A stretch of 64,000 nucleotides of DNA from Alphaproteobacteria bacterium (lineage in GTDB: Bacteria > Pseudomonadota > Alphaproteobacteria > CAAGCB01 > CAG-977): assembly GCA_900768845.1 (NCBI GenBank), contig CAAGEK010000024.1, positions 1-64,000 of the forward strand. Reading direction: 5' to 3'. Within the stretch, counting starts at the first letter, position 1. The number at the start of each line of letters is the position of its first letter. Positions 51,322 to 60,513 of the stretch are shown here, piece by piece. The position numbers and the translations under genes were made by a program. Under the pieces are notes generated by a model, which did not search any database, was not told where the DNA came from, and was given only the letters and a program-made list of their open reading frames with translations.

Positions 51322-52215
51322 TATGATTCCCCCTGCATTTTTAACGGATGCAATTATACGCCATATCCGGCGCGAATTCAAATGAAGTGAATGATATTTG
51401 ATCCGTAAAAATTTAAAGGTTCTGATAAAATATGCGGGATGTAATAAACGGATGTTGGGGCTGGTGTGAAACCGTCAATTAGCATGATAATGAACGGAAA
51501 AAACGCGCAACGGATGATAAAATACTGTTTGAGTTTTTGGTATTGGAAAGTGTGTAGATCGGATTGAGCTGACGGATTGTTTTTAAAAAACGCAGACGCG
51601 GATGTTGAAAAATTGATGTTGTTTGCCAAAATCGTCAGGAATCAGTCGAAACTAAAATCACAATCCTGAACGCCCGTCTGTTTCTTGAAATACAAAAGGA
51701 ATTCGGTAGCTTTTATAATTATACTTTGTCATTTTCCCGATAAAAGGTCGTTCATCAATACTTTTCGGTATTTAAAGACCTCGCTATGTCGTTTCCGGAA
51801 GCCGATGCAATGAGTGGAAATATGAAAAATGCGGATTTCAATTTTTCGGAACGACGATAGGTTTCGTCCATTTACAAGCCATGGTAATTACATTTGCAGA
51901 AATAAAGACAATTAAGATAAAAAATCAAATACGTTTAAAAAAACAGCTTTTTAAATAATAAAAAATATATGATTTTTAGATTTCGAATCTCAGTTAATTC
52001 AATAAATCTGCAACAGAGATTTCAGAGAAAAATGTTTGCAATACCGTGATTTTGCACAGCATATTAAGGTAATTCAGGTAATCTTCAATATACTTTTTAT
52101 TATACATACTACTGTTAAAAATGTTTATAATGTTTAAAAATTTAATAAAAAGACTTCCCTTTAGGGAAGTCTTTTTAGGTTTTAGGAATTAAGTCTTTTC
52201 GGAAGAAAGCATTGT
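51322..52215. other. Long A+T-rich region without a recognisable gene
   Basis: About 890 bases. Composition becomes strongly A+T-rich after 51700. A short plus-strand open stretch ends near 51669 (NADVEKLMLFAKIV) without a start and may be the end of a lost ankyrin-type gene. Otherwise I see only the terminator at 52147. Confidence 0.45.
52147..52176. terminator. Bidirectional intrinsic terminator
   Basis: aaaaagacttccc and gggaagtcttttt pair perfectly around a four-base loop. It ends the minus-strand gene at 52216 and has T runs on both strands. Confidence 0.92.
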
Positions 52216-53280
52216 TTAAATTCTGGTGCTTTGTTTACGGCGCAGAGCTTCTTGCCAACTCATTTTCTCACCTCTGGCCGCAGCGTCAGCCTGCCTGTTA
52301 ACAGCAACAGAGGGATGAACACGCGTGCCGTCAAACTCATCATTTGTCATAAGTCCTCGTTTTGCCAAATCTTTACGAGCTTTGTCTTCATGGCGGTGTA
52401 CTTTCACATAGTGATCGACTTTGTCTTCCATCGCTCCTCTGACGGCAACGGCATTGGCGTTATCTTCATTCATCGCGTTCAATTGCATATTAAGCTGTTT
52501 AGTATTATTAGCCGCTGTGTTCACATTCTCAAGAGCCGCATTATAAGCTTCAGATGCGGGGGCATGGTCTTGCTTAAAAGTTTCAATCATTTCCGTATAA
52601 GGTTTGTTTGCCAACTTCTGCATATACTCATTATTTTCTTTATTTCTAAAGTAATAACCGAATGTGTCTCCCGACCCGACAAGCTTCCGGGTATTTTGAC
52701 AAATATGGTTGCATTGAGCCATCAAATCAACCTTGGCATCAGGGGTGCGTTTTAAACGTTTATCCATTTTATATTTCATCCGCGTGGCAAGCGGCAATTT
52801 TTCATAAGGCGTTTTGAGTTTATAGATATTCTCCGAAGGATGTTTTCCATCCGGCGTGTTTAAACCGGCTTTAATGCACTCCTGCAAAAAACCATAACAA
52901 ATTTCGGCCGTTTCTTTCGGGGGTAAAGCACTCGCCACAGGGCCGAATTTGCCGTCAATCATTTCGCATGTATAACCGTTAATACCGTCAAGTGCTTGTG
53001 GAATGCAACGTGAGCAATAGTCATCGTATGCAGAAACCATTCCTTCAAACTTCCCCTTTTGATCTGCCACATCTCTTTTCTGATCGGTGTTTTTTTCTGC
53101 TTCGGCAATTTCTTTTTGCTTTGTTTCTAATGCCTTCTGGTCATACTGCGGCATTTTGGCAACATATTCGTCGATATGACGACGCGCATCATCAACCGTC
53201 TGGAAATCAGAAATTTTAAATAAACTACCGTATTTAATCTGTAATAGCTGTTTTTCAATATTTGAGTGTTTTTCCGACAT
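52216..53280 (-). CDS. Hypothetical helical protein
   Basis: 354 residues from the ATG at 53280 with an ideal AAGGAGGAC site. It is hydrophilic and mostly helical, with a coiled region at 50-85 (Lys/Glu/Gln-rich), five Cys in the middle (CSRC, CEM, CYGFLQEC, CNHIC), a second coiled segment near 255-295 and a basic Arg-rich C-terminus. No signal peptide, membrane segment or known motif. Its codon use is closer to A+T-rich than the housekeeping genes. It stands alone between a terminator and an IS remnant, in accessory DNA. Confidence 0.65.
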   Translation of the reverse strand: MSEKHSNIEKQLLQIKYGSLFKISDFQTVDDARRHIDEYVAKMPQYDQKALETKQKEIAEAEKNTDQKRDVADQKGKFEGMVSAYDDYCSRCIPQALDGINGYTCEMIDGKFGPVASALPPKETAEICYGFLQECIKAGLNTPDGKHPSENIYKLKTPYEKLPLATRMKYKMDKRLKRTPDAKVDLMAQCNHICQNTRKLVGSGDTFGYYFRNKENNEYMQKLANKPYTEMIETFKQDHAPASEAYNAALENVNTAANNTKQLNMQLNAMNEDNANAVAVRGAMEDKVDHYVKVHRHEDKARKDLAKRGLMTNDEFDGTRVHPSVAVNRQADAAARGEKMSWQEALRRKQSTRI

Positions 53281-53405
53281 GGCGTCCTCCTTAGCAACAA
53301 TCCATAAGCAATAACAGTGCAATTATATCCACAACACTACAATTGTGTCAAGATATTCTGCGATTTATTGTGAGGTCTCTTTAAGTTATAGACAGGAAAA
53401 ACCCA

Positions 53406-53991
53406 TTTAAATTTGGACAACTAAACTGTTCCTGAAACAAGGGGAACAGGCTTGACCGGCGAAGAAACAATCGTATCCGCTTACAGGCGTGAGTGGAAAC
53501 GGTTTCAACAATATGGCGTTCCCCAAGCCTTCTACGCGGACGGACGCAATATGTATCATCTTGATCCCGATAAAGAGCATCACTTCTTTACAATGATGTG
53601 CGAAGTCTTGGGAATACGCGTCATTCCGCCTCCTTCTCCACAAGCTAAAGAATGTGTCGAACGATACGACGGAAAGACGCCTTATCCCTTTAACGAAACT
53701 TGACGGAGTACAAGATACGAAAAATCGCAAACGAATACTTGCAACAATATCCGATCGCTCATACGCCTTTGCCGCAATGGGCTAACAAATGTCTGATTCA
53801 TGGAAGTCCACTTAAAAATAATGATTGCACGGTTTGCTACAAGGGAAAATTTATCAAATCATCCCTATGTTCAAACGTACTCCGGCTGTCAAAAAATGTA
53901 CCGTAAAAAAACTCTTTCAGGTCATATCTCCATCACCTGTAGAGACCGCTTTTTCCATAATCTGTCACCCCTTAAACTGTCCAAATTTAAA
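53406..53991 (+). mobile_element. Internally deleted insertion sequence
   Basis: The terminal inverted repeats ttaaatttggaca (left, 53407) and tgtccaaatttaa (right, 53978) enclose only 586 bases. Inside is the C-terminal part of a DDE transposase, while the N-terminal part is missing. It is therefore a defective copy, like a MITE precursor, that could move only if a full copy elsewhere supplies transposase. Target-site duplication is not evident. Confidence 0.75.
53440..53905 (+). pseudogene. Transposase fragment (IS481/ISNCY-like integrase core)
   Basis: The frame from 53452 reads YRREWKRFQQYGVPQAFYADG, MCEVLGIRVIPPPSPQAK and ECVERYDGK. These are the second Asp and the catalytic Glu regions of rve-type transposases. 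After a stop at 53703 another frame continues IANEYLQQYPIAHTPLP, the usual tail helix. The first catalytic Asp and the DNA-binding domain are lost. Confidence 0.75.
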
Positions 53992-54065
53992 GGAGATTTA
54001 ACACAAATACGGTTTGTTAAATGTTTAAGAGAGGGGCGCGTCCGGTCTTTTGTTCGCAAGCTTTG

Positions 54066-54857
54066 TCAGTTGAAAATCAGCTCGTAAATCATATCGGGCT
54101 CTTCTGTCGTTTCGGCAGGCCTGTTTTTCCAGAGCTTTATGCGGATTGAAGCGGGCAGGGCCGTCAGGAAAAAATGGTTGCGGCTTTCATAAGGCGAATA
54201 ATTATTGCATCCTTGTCGGGCTTTGCAGGAATAACCGCGGTGAAAAAATCCTTGCGTCGGCGTAACGTCTGTCGACAGATTGACGCTTTCTTTAAAGCGG
54301 ATGTTGTGTGTTTTATCGGCAAAGGCGTACCCGTATCCCAAGTCGTTGGCGTTTGCGTCTTGAAGAATGATTGCTGAAAAAAAACGGTTTTTACGGTAGA
54401 AAGCCGTGTAATTTATATAAACGGACAGCGTATTTTCCGGTTCGTTGTAAGCGGCGCGGTAGGGAATCAGGTAATCGGCTTCGGAACATCCCGTCTTTGA
54501 ATAAAAGGAAAAAGACAGCATACTGACGTAAAATAACAGTTCGGGGTTTAAAATCCCGACGCTTTCCCGAGAAAGGCCTTTGCCGATGTCTTGCGATCCG
54601 TTCACGCCGAAACAGGTGATTTCATAAGCACTGATCCACGGCAAGCCGTCTTCGATCTGAAAAACGCGGTCGGCGGGGCGGTAAGGAGTGCCGTTTCCGA
54701 ATACGGGTGAATCGTTTACGGCGGCGATGCGGCGGTTCAAAATTTCTTTTTTGCTTAACCCGCTGAACGCTTGCATTTTTTTGAGCCGGATTTCCGTACT
54801 TTGCGCGCCGGAAGCCGAAAAACACATCAAGAGAAAAAGAAAAACACAACGCCGCAT
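54066..54857 (-). CDS. Secreted protein of unknown function
   Basis: 263 residues from the ATG at 54857 (AAGGAC at good distance; an ATG two codons earlier is an alternative). The signal peptide MRRCVFLFLLMCFSASG is clear. The mature part has six Cys, a Tyr-rich middle and a beta-rich character (YINYTAFYRKNRFFSAIIL). No motif I know. It lies 105 bases from the tRNA-Pro gene on the same strand, in the accessory segment. Confidence 0.6.
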   Translation of the reverse strand: MRRCVFLFLLMCFSASGAQSTEIRLKKMQAFSGLSKKEILNRRIAAVNDSPVFGNGTPYRPADRVFQIEDGLPWISAYEITCFGVNGSQDIGKGLSRESVGILNPELLFYVSMLSFSFYSKTGCSEADYLIPYRAAYNEPENTLSVYINYTAFYRKNRFFSAIILQDANANDLGYGYAFADKTHNIRFKESVNLSTDVTPTQGFFHRGYSCKARQGCNNYSPYESRNHFFLTALPASIRIKLWKNRPAETTEEPDMIYELIFN

Positions 54858-54962
54858 TGTCATGTCCTTGCCGTTTGAGGAAAAGCCGGACATTTTAAAA
54901 GGGGCACAAGAAAAAATGCATGACCGGCCGCCGAAAATAAAAAGGGCTTTGCCTGTTTGAAA

Positions 54963-55042
<80 letters not shown>

Positions 55043-55111
55043 CCGGATCCGGCAAAGTGTCCGGCAGTCGTAAAAAAACGCCGGCAACCCTGCAATCATA
55101 TCGGAAACGGG

Positions 55112-55579
55112 TTATTTTTCAATATTAAAAACGGGATGGCGGACAATATCGCCTTCGGAAATGTCAAAACGCCGCGCACTGCCGGCTTTCATTTCCAAAA
55201 CGCTTGTCATTTTCCCGTCCGTCGTTATGACGTCGCGGGAAAAAGGTTCCGTATATTCGGCAATGTGGCGGATGACGCCCGATGCGTCAATGAAAAACAT
55301 ATCCAGCGACATGGGCGTGTCGGCCATCCACATCCCGATTTTTCGGGGCGTTTCAAACAGGAACAACATTCCCGCATCGTCCGCCATTTCCGTCCGGAAC
55401 ATCAGTCCGCGCTCCCTTTGAGCCGGACTTTTCGCCAGTTCGACGTTCAAAGGCAGAGGCGGCAGGTTCCGGCGTTCTATTTCAATGCGGGCGGTTTCAA
55501 AAACGATCTCCCTGCCTGCGGAATCGTCGGGCAGACATCCGCAAAGCAGGAACAGGCATACAAACCACGCTTGTTTCAT
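55112..55579 (-). CDS. DUF192-family lipoprotein
   Basis: 155 residues from the ATG at 55579, which has an AAGGA site (a start five codons earlier is weaker). A lipobox-like LLCGC near residue 15 suggests lipid anchoring. The rest is a DUF192 domain: RERGLMFRTEM, GMLFLFETPRKIGMWM, MSLDMFFIDASGVI and a late VLEMKAG. DUF192 proteins are small exported beta-barrel-like proteins of unknown role. It follows a terminator behind the 55643 gene, so it is probably its own unit. Confidence 0.88.
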   Translation of the reverse strand: MKQAWFVCLFLLCGCLPDDSAGREIVFETARIEIERRNLPPLPLNVELAKSPAQRERGLMFRTEMADDAGMLFLFETPRKIGMWMADTPMSLDMFFIDASGVIRHIAEYTEPFSRDVITTDGKMTSVLEMKAGSARRFDISEGDIVRHPVFNIEK

Positions 55580-55598
55580 TTGTCGTTCCTTCATAAGG

Positions 55599-55632
55599 AA
55601 AGCCCCCTTCCGGTAAAGGGAGGGGGCTTTTT
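55599..55632. terminator. Intrinsic terminator between the DUF192 gene and its neighbour
   Basis: aaagccccct and agggggcttt pair around a 13-base interior. It follows the 55643 gene on the minus strand, though the stronger T run is on the plus strand. Confidence 0.65.
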
Positions 55633-55642
55633 CGGGAGAAAA

Positions 55643-56554
55643 TCATTTGTCACCGAAAGGGGAATAGGATTTCATTCCCACGACGTCTTTGGCGTCGTCT
55701 TTTTTAACTTCTTCGGGTTTGGGTTCTTCTTTCGCCGCGGCGACCGGTTCGACGGGCACACCGGCGGGAACGTCGATCGCAGCCGGTTCGTCGGCCTTGG
55801 TCGTAATATCCTTGCGATCGCGGGTGGCGGGGGATTCCATCTGCAACGCCGTTCTGCCGTCGATCGTTGACAGTTTCATCGTCGATTTGCCCTGATGGTC
55901 GATATAAGACAGGACGGCGGCCGCGGGCTGTGCCTGCAAAGCGACCGTTCCGCCGACGGTTTCCGTCATGGCCAGCGTCGTTTTGTCACCCGTCATGTCG
56001 ATCGTGCTTTTCGTACCGTCGATGGACAGTTCCGCCGTGCCGGAGCTGACAACGTCGACAGAGGCCGTACCGTTTCCTGTCAACCCCAGATAAATGTTGT
56101 TGTTGCGCGTGTCGTCGGTTACGGAAATCGAACGGACGGAGTTGACAAGGCTCATATTGATTTTGCCTTGATAAACGTCGGTCAGGGACAGGGAAGCGTT
56201 CTTTTCGTCGACCGACATGGCGGCGACGGGGAATTTCCCTTTGTGCATCATGGCAAACGAAGTCGTTTGGTTGTCCGCGCTCCACACGCCGCGAATCTGT
56301 CCTTCGTCATCCTTTAATACGAAAACCTGAGCCTCGACGACTGCGGGGATTTTCGCTTCGCCTTCCTTGGAAAACGCCTGTACCGCGGCTTTGAGCTGAT
56401 CTTCGGGAGACGCTTGCGCCGTCGCGGGGCGGTTGATCGTCAGCCCTCCCGAAAAAGAGGCGTATGCGGCAAAGCATACGAGTGCGGCAACCGAACGGGT
56501 CAGAAAGCGGCACTTTTTTTCCAAATGCTGAACGCGTGTTTCCAAATTTTCCAT
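55643..56554 (-). CDS. Inner-membrane-anchored periplasmic protein with repetitive beta domain
   Basis: 303 residues from the ATG at 56554 (GGAG site six bases before). Residues 1-16 form a short coiled coil in the cytoplasm (ENLETRVQHLEKKCR), followed by one membrane helix (about 17-38). The periplasmic part has many short strands repeating patterns such as NNNIYLGLTGNGTAS, GTAELSIDGT and STIDMTGDKTT, as in beta-solenoid or stacked folds. The last 60 residues are rich in Pro, Ala, Glu and Lys. I recognise no family. Confidence 0.6.
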   Translation of the reverse strand: MENLETRVQHLEKKCRFLTRSVAALVCFAAYASFSGGLTINRPATAQASPEDQLKAAVQAFSKEGEAKIPAVVEAQVFVLKDDEGQIRGVWSADNQTTSFAMMHKGKFPVAAMSVDEKNASLSLTDVYQGKINMSLVNSVRSISVTDDTRNNNIYLGLTGNGTASVDVVSSGTAELSIDGTKSTIDMTGDKTTLAMTETVGGTVALQAQPAAAVLSYIDHQGKSTMKLSTIDGRTALQMESPATRDRKDITTKADEPAAIDVPAGVPVEPVAAAKEEPKPEEVKKDDAKDVVGMKSYSPFGDK

Positions 56555-56703
56555 TTTCAACTCCATGTGAATTAGGCGGGCGTTTTTCAATTTGCATATA
56601 ATCTACGGAAAATACGTTAATTATATATGAATGGCAGTTTATTCCTTTTTTGACTTTAATGGAATCCCTTTTATCGTCGGAAGGAATTTTTTCCAAAGCG
56701 GTT

Positions 56704-57243
56704 TCAGGCTTTTTTCTTCGGCAACCATTTTTTAACGGCGACCGCTTTGCCCGTTTGGGATCGCATGACCTTCGTACCGGCGAATTTTTCCGCGGCGGGC
56801 GTTGCCGGAGTATTTTTGCCCTGCATATAAAAATCCGTCATTTCGTTTATGTCTATGACGGATCCTTCGCCTTTGGCAAACGCGGCGGCGTACGGTTCGT
56901 GGGTTGCAATCAGTCTTGCCAGATAATCCGCCGAATGCGCGCCGTATTTCCGCCAGATCGTCTGTAAAAGGGCTTCCGTCGTCCGGTCGAACGCCGTTTT
57001 TTTGACCAAAGGCCGTCCCGAAGCATAGATTTTATAGCTGTTCGGTTCGACGGGGCCCCGATCCGTTGCGATGAAAACCGAAGGCATCAACATTTCCCCG
57101 CCCGTCATGGCGGCATAATATCCTTGCGACAGAAACATCAGGAATTGCATCTTTGCCGGTTGCAGATACTCTTTGTCGTTTAATGCGGTGTCTATGAACC
57201 ATTCCGCAACATCGAAAACGGATTGAGCGGCGGTTTTTGTCAT
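56704..57243 (-). CDS. Panacea/SocA-type (DUF4065) protein
   Basis: 179 residues from the ATG at 57243 (GAGGAT site). The fold signature is visible in VFDVAEWFIDTA, the MQFLMFLSQGYYAAM helix, FIATDRGPVEPNSYKIY and a C-terminal part after residue 140 that is basic. This is the Panacea domain found in SocA and in many antitoxins, where it neutralises varied toxins encoded next door. Here no toxin candidate is adjacent. The flanking genes are on different transcripts, so it may act alone or regulate a distant target. In Caulobacter SocA works as a proteolytic adaptor. Confidence 0.78.
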   Translation of the reverse strand: MTKTAAQSVFDVAEWFIDTALNDKEYLQPAKMQFLMFLSQGYYAAMTGGEMLMPSVFIATDRGPVEPNSYKIYASGRPLVKKTAFDRTTEALLQTIWRKYGAHSADYLARLIATHEPYAAAFAKGEGSVIDINEMTDFYMQGKNTPATPAAEKFAGTKVMRSQTGKAVAVKKWLPKKKA

Positions 57244-57516
57244 GAAAATATCCTCGGTTTGATTCTTTCGGGGAATGTTGCGCGATTTTTCCGGTAAAGA
57301 AAAGACGAAAATCCGTTCGTGCGTTTTTTTTTGCACGCGGCGAAGGTTTTAAGCACCCGAAACGTTATGAATCATGGACAAGTCCGAATTAAAAGGATAG
57401 TATGTAAACCGTTTTTTTAGTGCTTCGGACGCGGACACGGCCGACGGCGGCATGACATCCCCCCGAAGTGCTGTAAAGTTATGAACATCAACGGATTTGA
57501 AACAGAGGTCTTCAAT

Positions 57517-60507
57517 ATGGCAGAAAACGAAAACGGGCAATCACCGGCTTCCACGAACCCCGCGCACCCTCCCGCCCGTCCGGTAACGAAAAAAGTCGTT
57601 GTCAAGCGGGTGAAAGTGCCGGTCGCCCGTCCGGCGGCGGCAAAACCCGCCCCCGTTCCCGCCGCTCCGGTTTCCGGTTCGACCGCGGAAGGGGAAAAGC
57701 CGGCGGTTCAGGTCGCCGCTTCCGAGCCGGTCGAATCCGCACCGGAAGAAAGCAATGCTCCGGCGGCCAAAGAGCCGGAATTGCCGCCCGAAGACAAATC
57801 CGAAGTCGTCGCTTCGCCCGTCGAAGCGGAAGAAATAGAAAAAGAGCCGCCCCGTAAACGCCGCCGCTCGGCTCAGCGTACTCCCGCCGTCGATCCTCGC
57901 GCCGAAAAAATCAAAGAAGCCAAGGAAAAGGCGAAAAAACTGGCGGGTAATCGCAATGTCCGTTTGGGCGTTGCGGGATTCGTCCTGCTGGTTGTCATTG
58001 TCAGCGTTTGGGCGTGGTTGCCGTCCTTGGCGGAAAATAAAATCCCCGAATTGTTGGAAAAGAACGGTGTGAAGCTGGCGGCTTTCCAAATCAAAGAGGT
58101 GACGACAAGTTCAATGGAGCTGACCGGTTTGAGGGATATGTCCGGAACGGCCAGCATTTCAAACGTCAAGGCTTCTTATTCTCTGACCGGTCTGATGTTT
58201 TCCAACCGAATCGACAGTCTGACGGTTTCCGGCGTGACGGTGACGGGCAAGAAAACGAATGAAGGCGTTTCATTCGGCGCGTTGTCCGGCGTCATGACCG
58301 CGCCGATGCAGGTGTCCAAAGACAATCCGATGACCATTGACAAGATAAGCGTGTCCGGCCAATTCATACTGGAGGAGGATCTGCCCGAAGAAGCTCCGGC
58401 CGCGTCCGAAGAGGCCGCTGTTGCGGAAGAAGTCCCCCCTGAAGGGGCGGAAGCCGAGGAAGAGGAGCCCGAAGGCCCCTTCACGGTCAATTTTTCGGCC
58501 AACGGGTCTTGGAAACCGGCGGGGTTGAACCTGAATCTGTCGACGGATGTGGAAAACAAACAGCTGGTGTTGAGGGCGCAGGGATCGTTCTTTAAATCTC
58601 CCGCTTCTTCAGAAATCAAGGCGGAAGTCACCGAAGGCGACGTTAAAGAAAAAGAGGAAACCGTCGGATCCGTTACGGGAACGTTCGAGCTGGCCGTTCA
58701 AAACGGCGCGTTGCAGAAAGGAATGGCGGACATGGTTGTCGCGACTCCGGTGCAGGACGTGTCCGTCAAAGCGGATATCGCGCCCGCCGAGGACGCCGAA
58801 GGCTTTAACATGGAAATCGCTCTGAACCGTTCCTTTAAAAATCCCAAAGACGGGTACGGCAAGTTCGCCGGCGATTTGAAAATGCACGCCAAGGGCTTGA
58901 AAATGTCGGGAAATCTGCAGAAATTTGAAGGTTCGGTGCCTTTGTCACTGGAATCCGATTCCCTGACGACGGGCAATCTTGCTCTGAGAAACCTGAAAAC
59001 CTCGGCGGATTTTTCCCTGTCGTGCGATACGGGCGCGTGTTCGTATGTCCTGTCGAAACCGTGGAAGACGGATTTGGGATTTTTGTCTTATGCCGGACGG
59101 TTCAGGCAGTTCAAAACGTATGATGCGTTGTCGTTGACCGTCAATGCGGCGAAAGAACCTTTCCTGACTTCCAAAGGGGTGGATTTGGCGTTTCGTCTGC
59201 CGTTGTCCGGATTCGTGGCCAAGATGCTGGTTACGGACAGGACGGGAAGCACCCAGACGGTCGCCGCCGTCAACGGTGCAAAGGCCGCGATCAATTATAA
59301 TCCGTTCGCGGGCACGTTTTCGGGGCGTATGGCGTTCGCGCAATCGGGATATGCCGACCGGAAGATCCGTTTGACAAACGCTCAGGGGATGTTGTCTTTC
59401 GACCATGCAAACCTGCCGGCTTTGGATGTGAAAGTGGGATCTGCGGCGTTGGTGAAGCAGGGGATTTTGCCCGTGATGGCGGGTGAATTGCGTTTGAAAC
59501 CGATGAAGGGGGCGGAATACGGCGTCGATTTGTCGGTCAGGACGCAAAACGGTTTGGTCGGCGCAACGGCGCAGGGAAGTTACATTCTGCCTTCCAACGA
59601 ATGGAGTTTGCTGGTCGACGTTCCCGAACAGGCGTTTTCCGACAGCGGTTTGAAGCTGTCCGAAATTTTCCCGTCCCTTGCCGGATCTTTTGTCAAAGAA
59701 CCTTCCGGCTCGCTCGCTTTGAAAGGGCGCGTGGCCGTCAAAGACGGAAAAGTTCTGGGGCCCGTGAAGCTGTCGTTGCGCGATGTCTCCGTCCAATGGG
59801 GTAAGATCAACGCCGAACATATGAACGGCGTTCTGGAGATTAACAGCCTGTATCCGTTTGAAACGGCGGCGAATCAACAGTTGTTCGTCGGAACGCTGAA
59901 TTTCGGCATTCCGTTCAAAAACGCGCTGTTCAGCTTTAAAGTCGATCCAACGGCCGGCGTTCATGTGGATTCGTTGAAAATGGCGTATGCGGACGGCCAA
60001 TTCAAAAACATCAAGGCCTTTTCGGTTCCCTTCAACGGTGCGCCTTCTTCGGTTTATCTGGAAGGTCGCGGCATCAATTTGGAATTTCTGTCGCGGAATT
60101 TCAAACAGCCGTATTTGAAAACGGAAGGTTTCGTCGATTCCGAATGGAAGCTGTCCTTGAAAGACGGCGCGGTTTTCGTCGAAAGTGCGCGGTTCCAGAC
60201 AAAGTTGGCGGGATTGTTGGAATTTGACGTTCCTTCGTCCGTCGATTTGCAAATGGATAAAAATATCCGCTCTTTCTTGAAAAACGTCATTGTCAAGGAT
60301 TTGCTCTTTGCCATGAAAGGGCCGATGGACGGCGTGATGAATTTCAAACTGGGGATTGAAGGGCGTTCTCCGTTGGATGAAACGGAAACGAACGAAGAAG
60401 TGTCTTTGAGCTTTACCGGATCGTTGGCGAACTTCCTGAACCAGACGGGTGCGCCTTTTGAAGTGCCTTCGGACATTCAGTTGTCGTTGCAAAACTTTAA
60501 CAAGTAG
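57517..60507 (+). CDS. YdbH/AsmA-like envelope protein
   Basis: 996 residues from the ATG at 57517 (GAGGTC site; an ATG at 57481 lacks one). The first 130 residues are an Ala/Pro/Glu-rich cytoplasmic tail, residues 130-145 are basic, and one membrane helix lies at about 149-168. The remaining 800 residues are an extended beta-rich periplasmic part with an acidic insert (near 285-330). The C-terminal region (EFLSRNFKQPYLKTEGFVDS, FQTKLAGLLEFD) resembles the YdbH family, whose E. coli member carries phospholipids between membranes with TamB and YhdP. It is followed after six bases by the MocA-like gene, though functions differ. Confidence 0.72.
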   Translation: MAENENGQSPASTNPAHPPARPVTKKVVVKRVKVPVARPAAAKPAPVPAAPVSGSTAEGEKPAVQVAASEPVESAPEESNAPAAKEPELPPEDKSEVVASPVEAEEIEKEPPRKRRRSAQRTPAVDPRAEKIKEAKEKAKKLAGNRNVRLGVAGFVLLVVIVSVWAWLPSLAENKIPELLEKNGVKLAAFQIKEVTTSSMELTGLRDMSGTASISNVKASYSLTGLMFSNRIDSLTVSGVTVTGKKTNEGVSFGALSGVMTAPMQVSKDNPMTIDKISVSGQFILEEDLPEEAPAASEEAAVAEEVPPEGAEAEEEEPEGPFTVNFSANGSWKPAGLNLNLSTDVENKQLVLRAQGSFFKSPASSEIKAEVTEGDVKEKEETVGSVTGTFELAVQNGALQKGMADMVVATPVQDVSVKADIAPAEDAEGFNMEIALNRSFKNPKDGYGKFAGDLKMHAKGLKMSGNLQKFEGSVPLSLESDSLTTGNLALRNLKTSADFSLSCDTGACSYVLSKPWKTDLGFLSYAGRFRQFKTYDALSLTVNAAKEPFLTSKGVDLAFRLPLSGFVAKMLVTDRTGSTQTVAAVNGAKAAINYNPFAGTFSGRMAFAQSGYADRKIRLTNAQGMLSFDHANLPALDVKVGSAALVKQGILPVMAGELRLKPMKGAEYGVDLSVRTQNGLVGATAQGSYILPSNEWSLLVDVPEQAFSDSGLKLSEIFPSLAGSFVKEPSGSLALKGRVAVKDGKVLGPVKLSLRDVSVQWGKINAEHMNGVLEINSLYPFETAANQQLFVGTLNFGIPFKNALFSFKVDPTAGVHVDSLKMAYADGQFKNIKAFSVPFNGAPSSVYLEGRGINLEFLSRNFKQPYLKTEGFVDSEWKLSLKDGAVFVESARFQTKLAGLLEFDVPSSVDLQMDKNIRSFLKNVIVKDLLFAMKGPMDGVMNFKLGIEGRSPLDETETNEEVSLSFTGSLANFLNQTGAPFEVPSDIQLSLQNFNK

Positions 60508-60513
60508 GGATGC

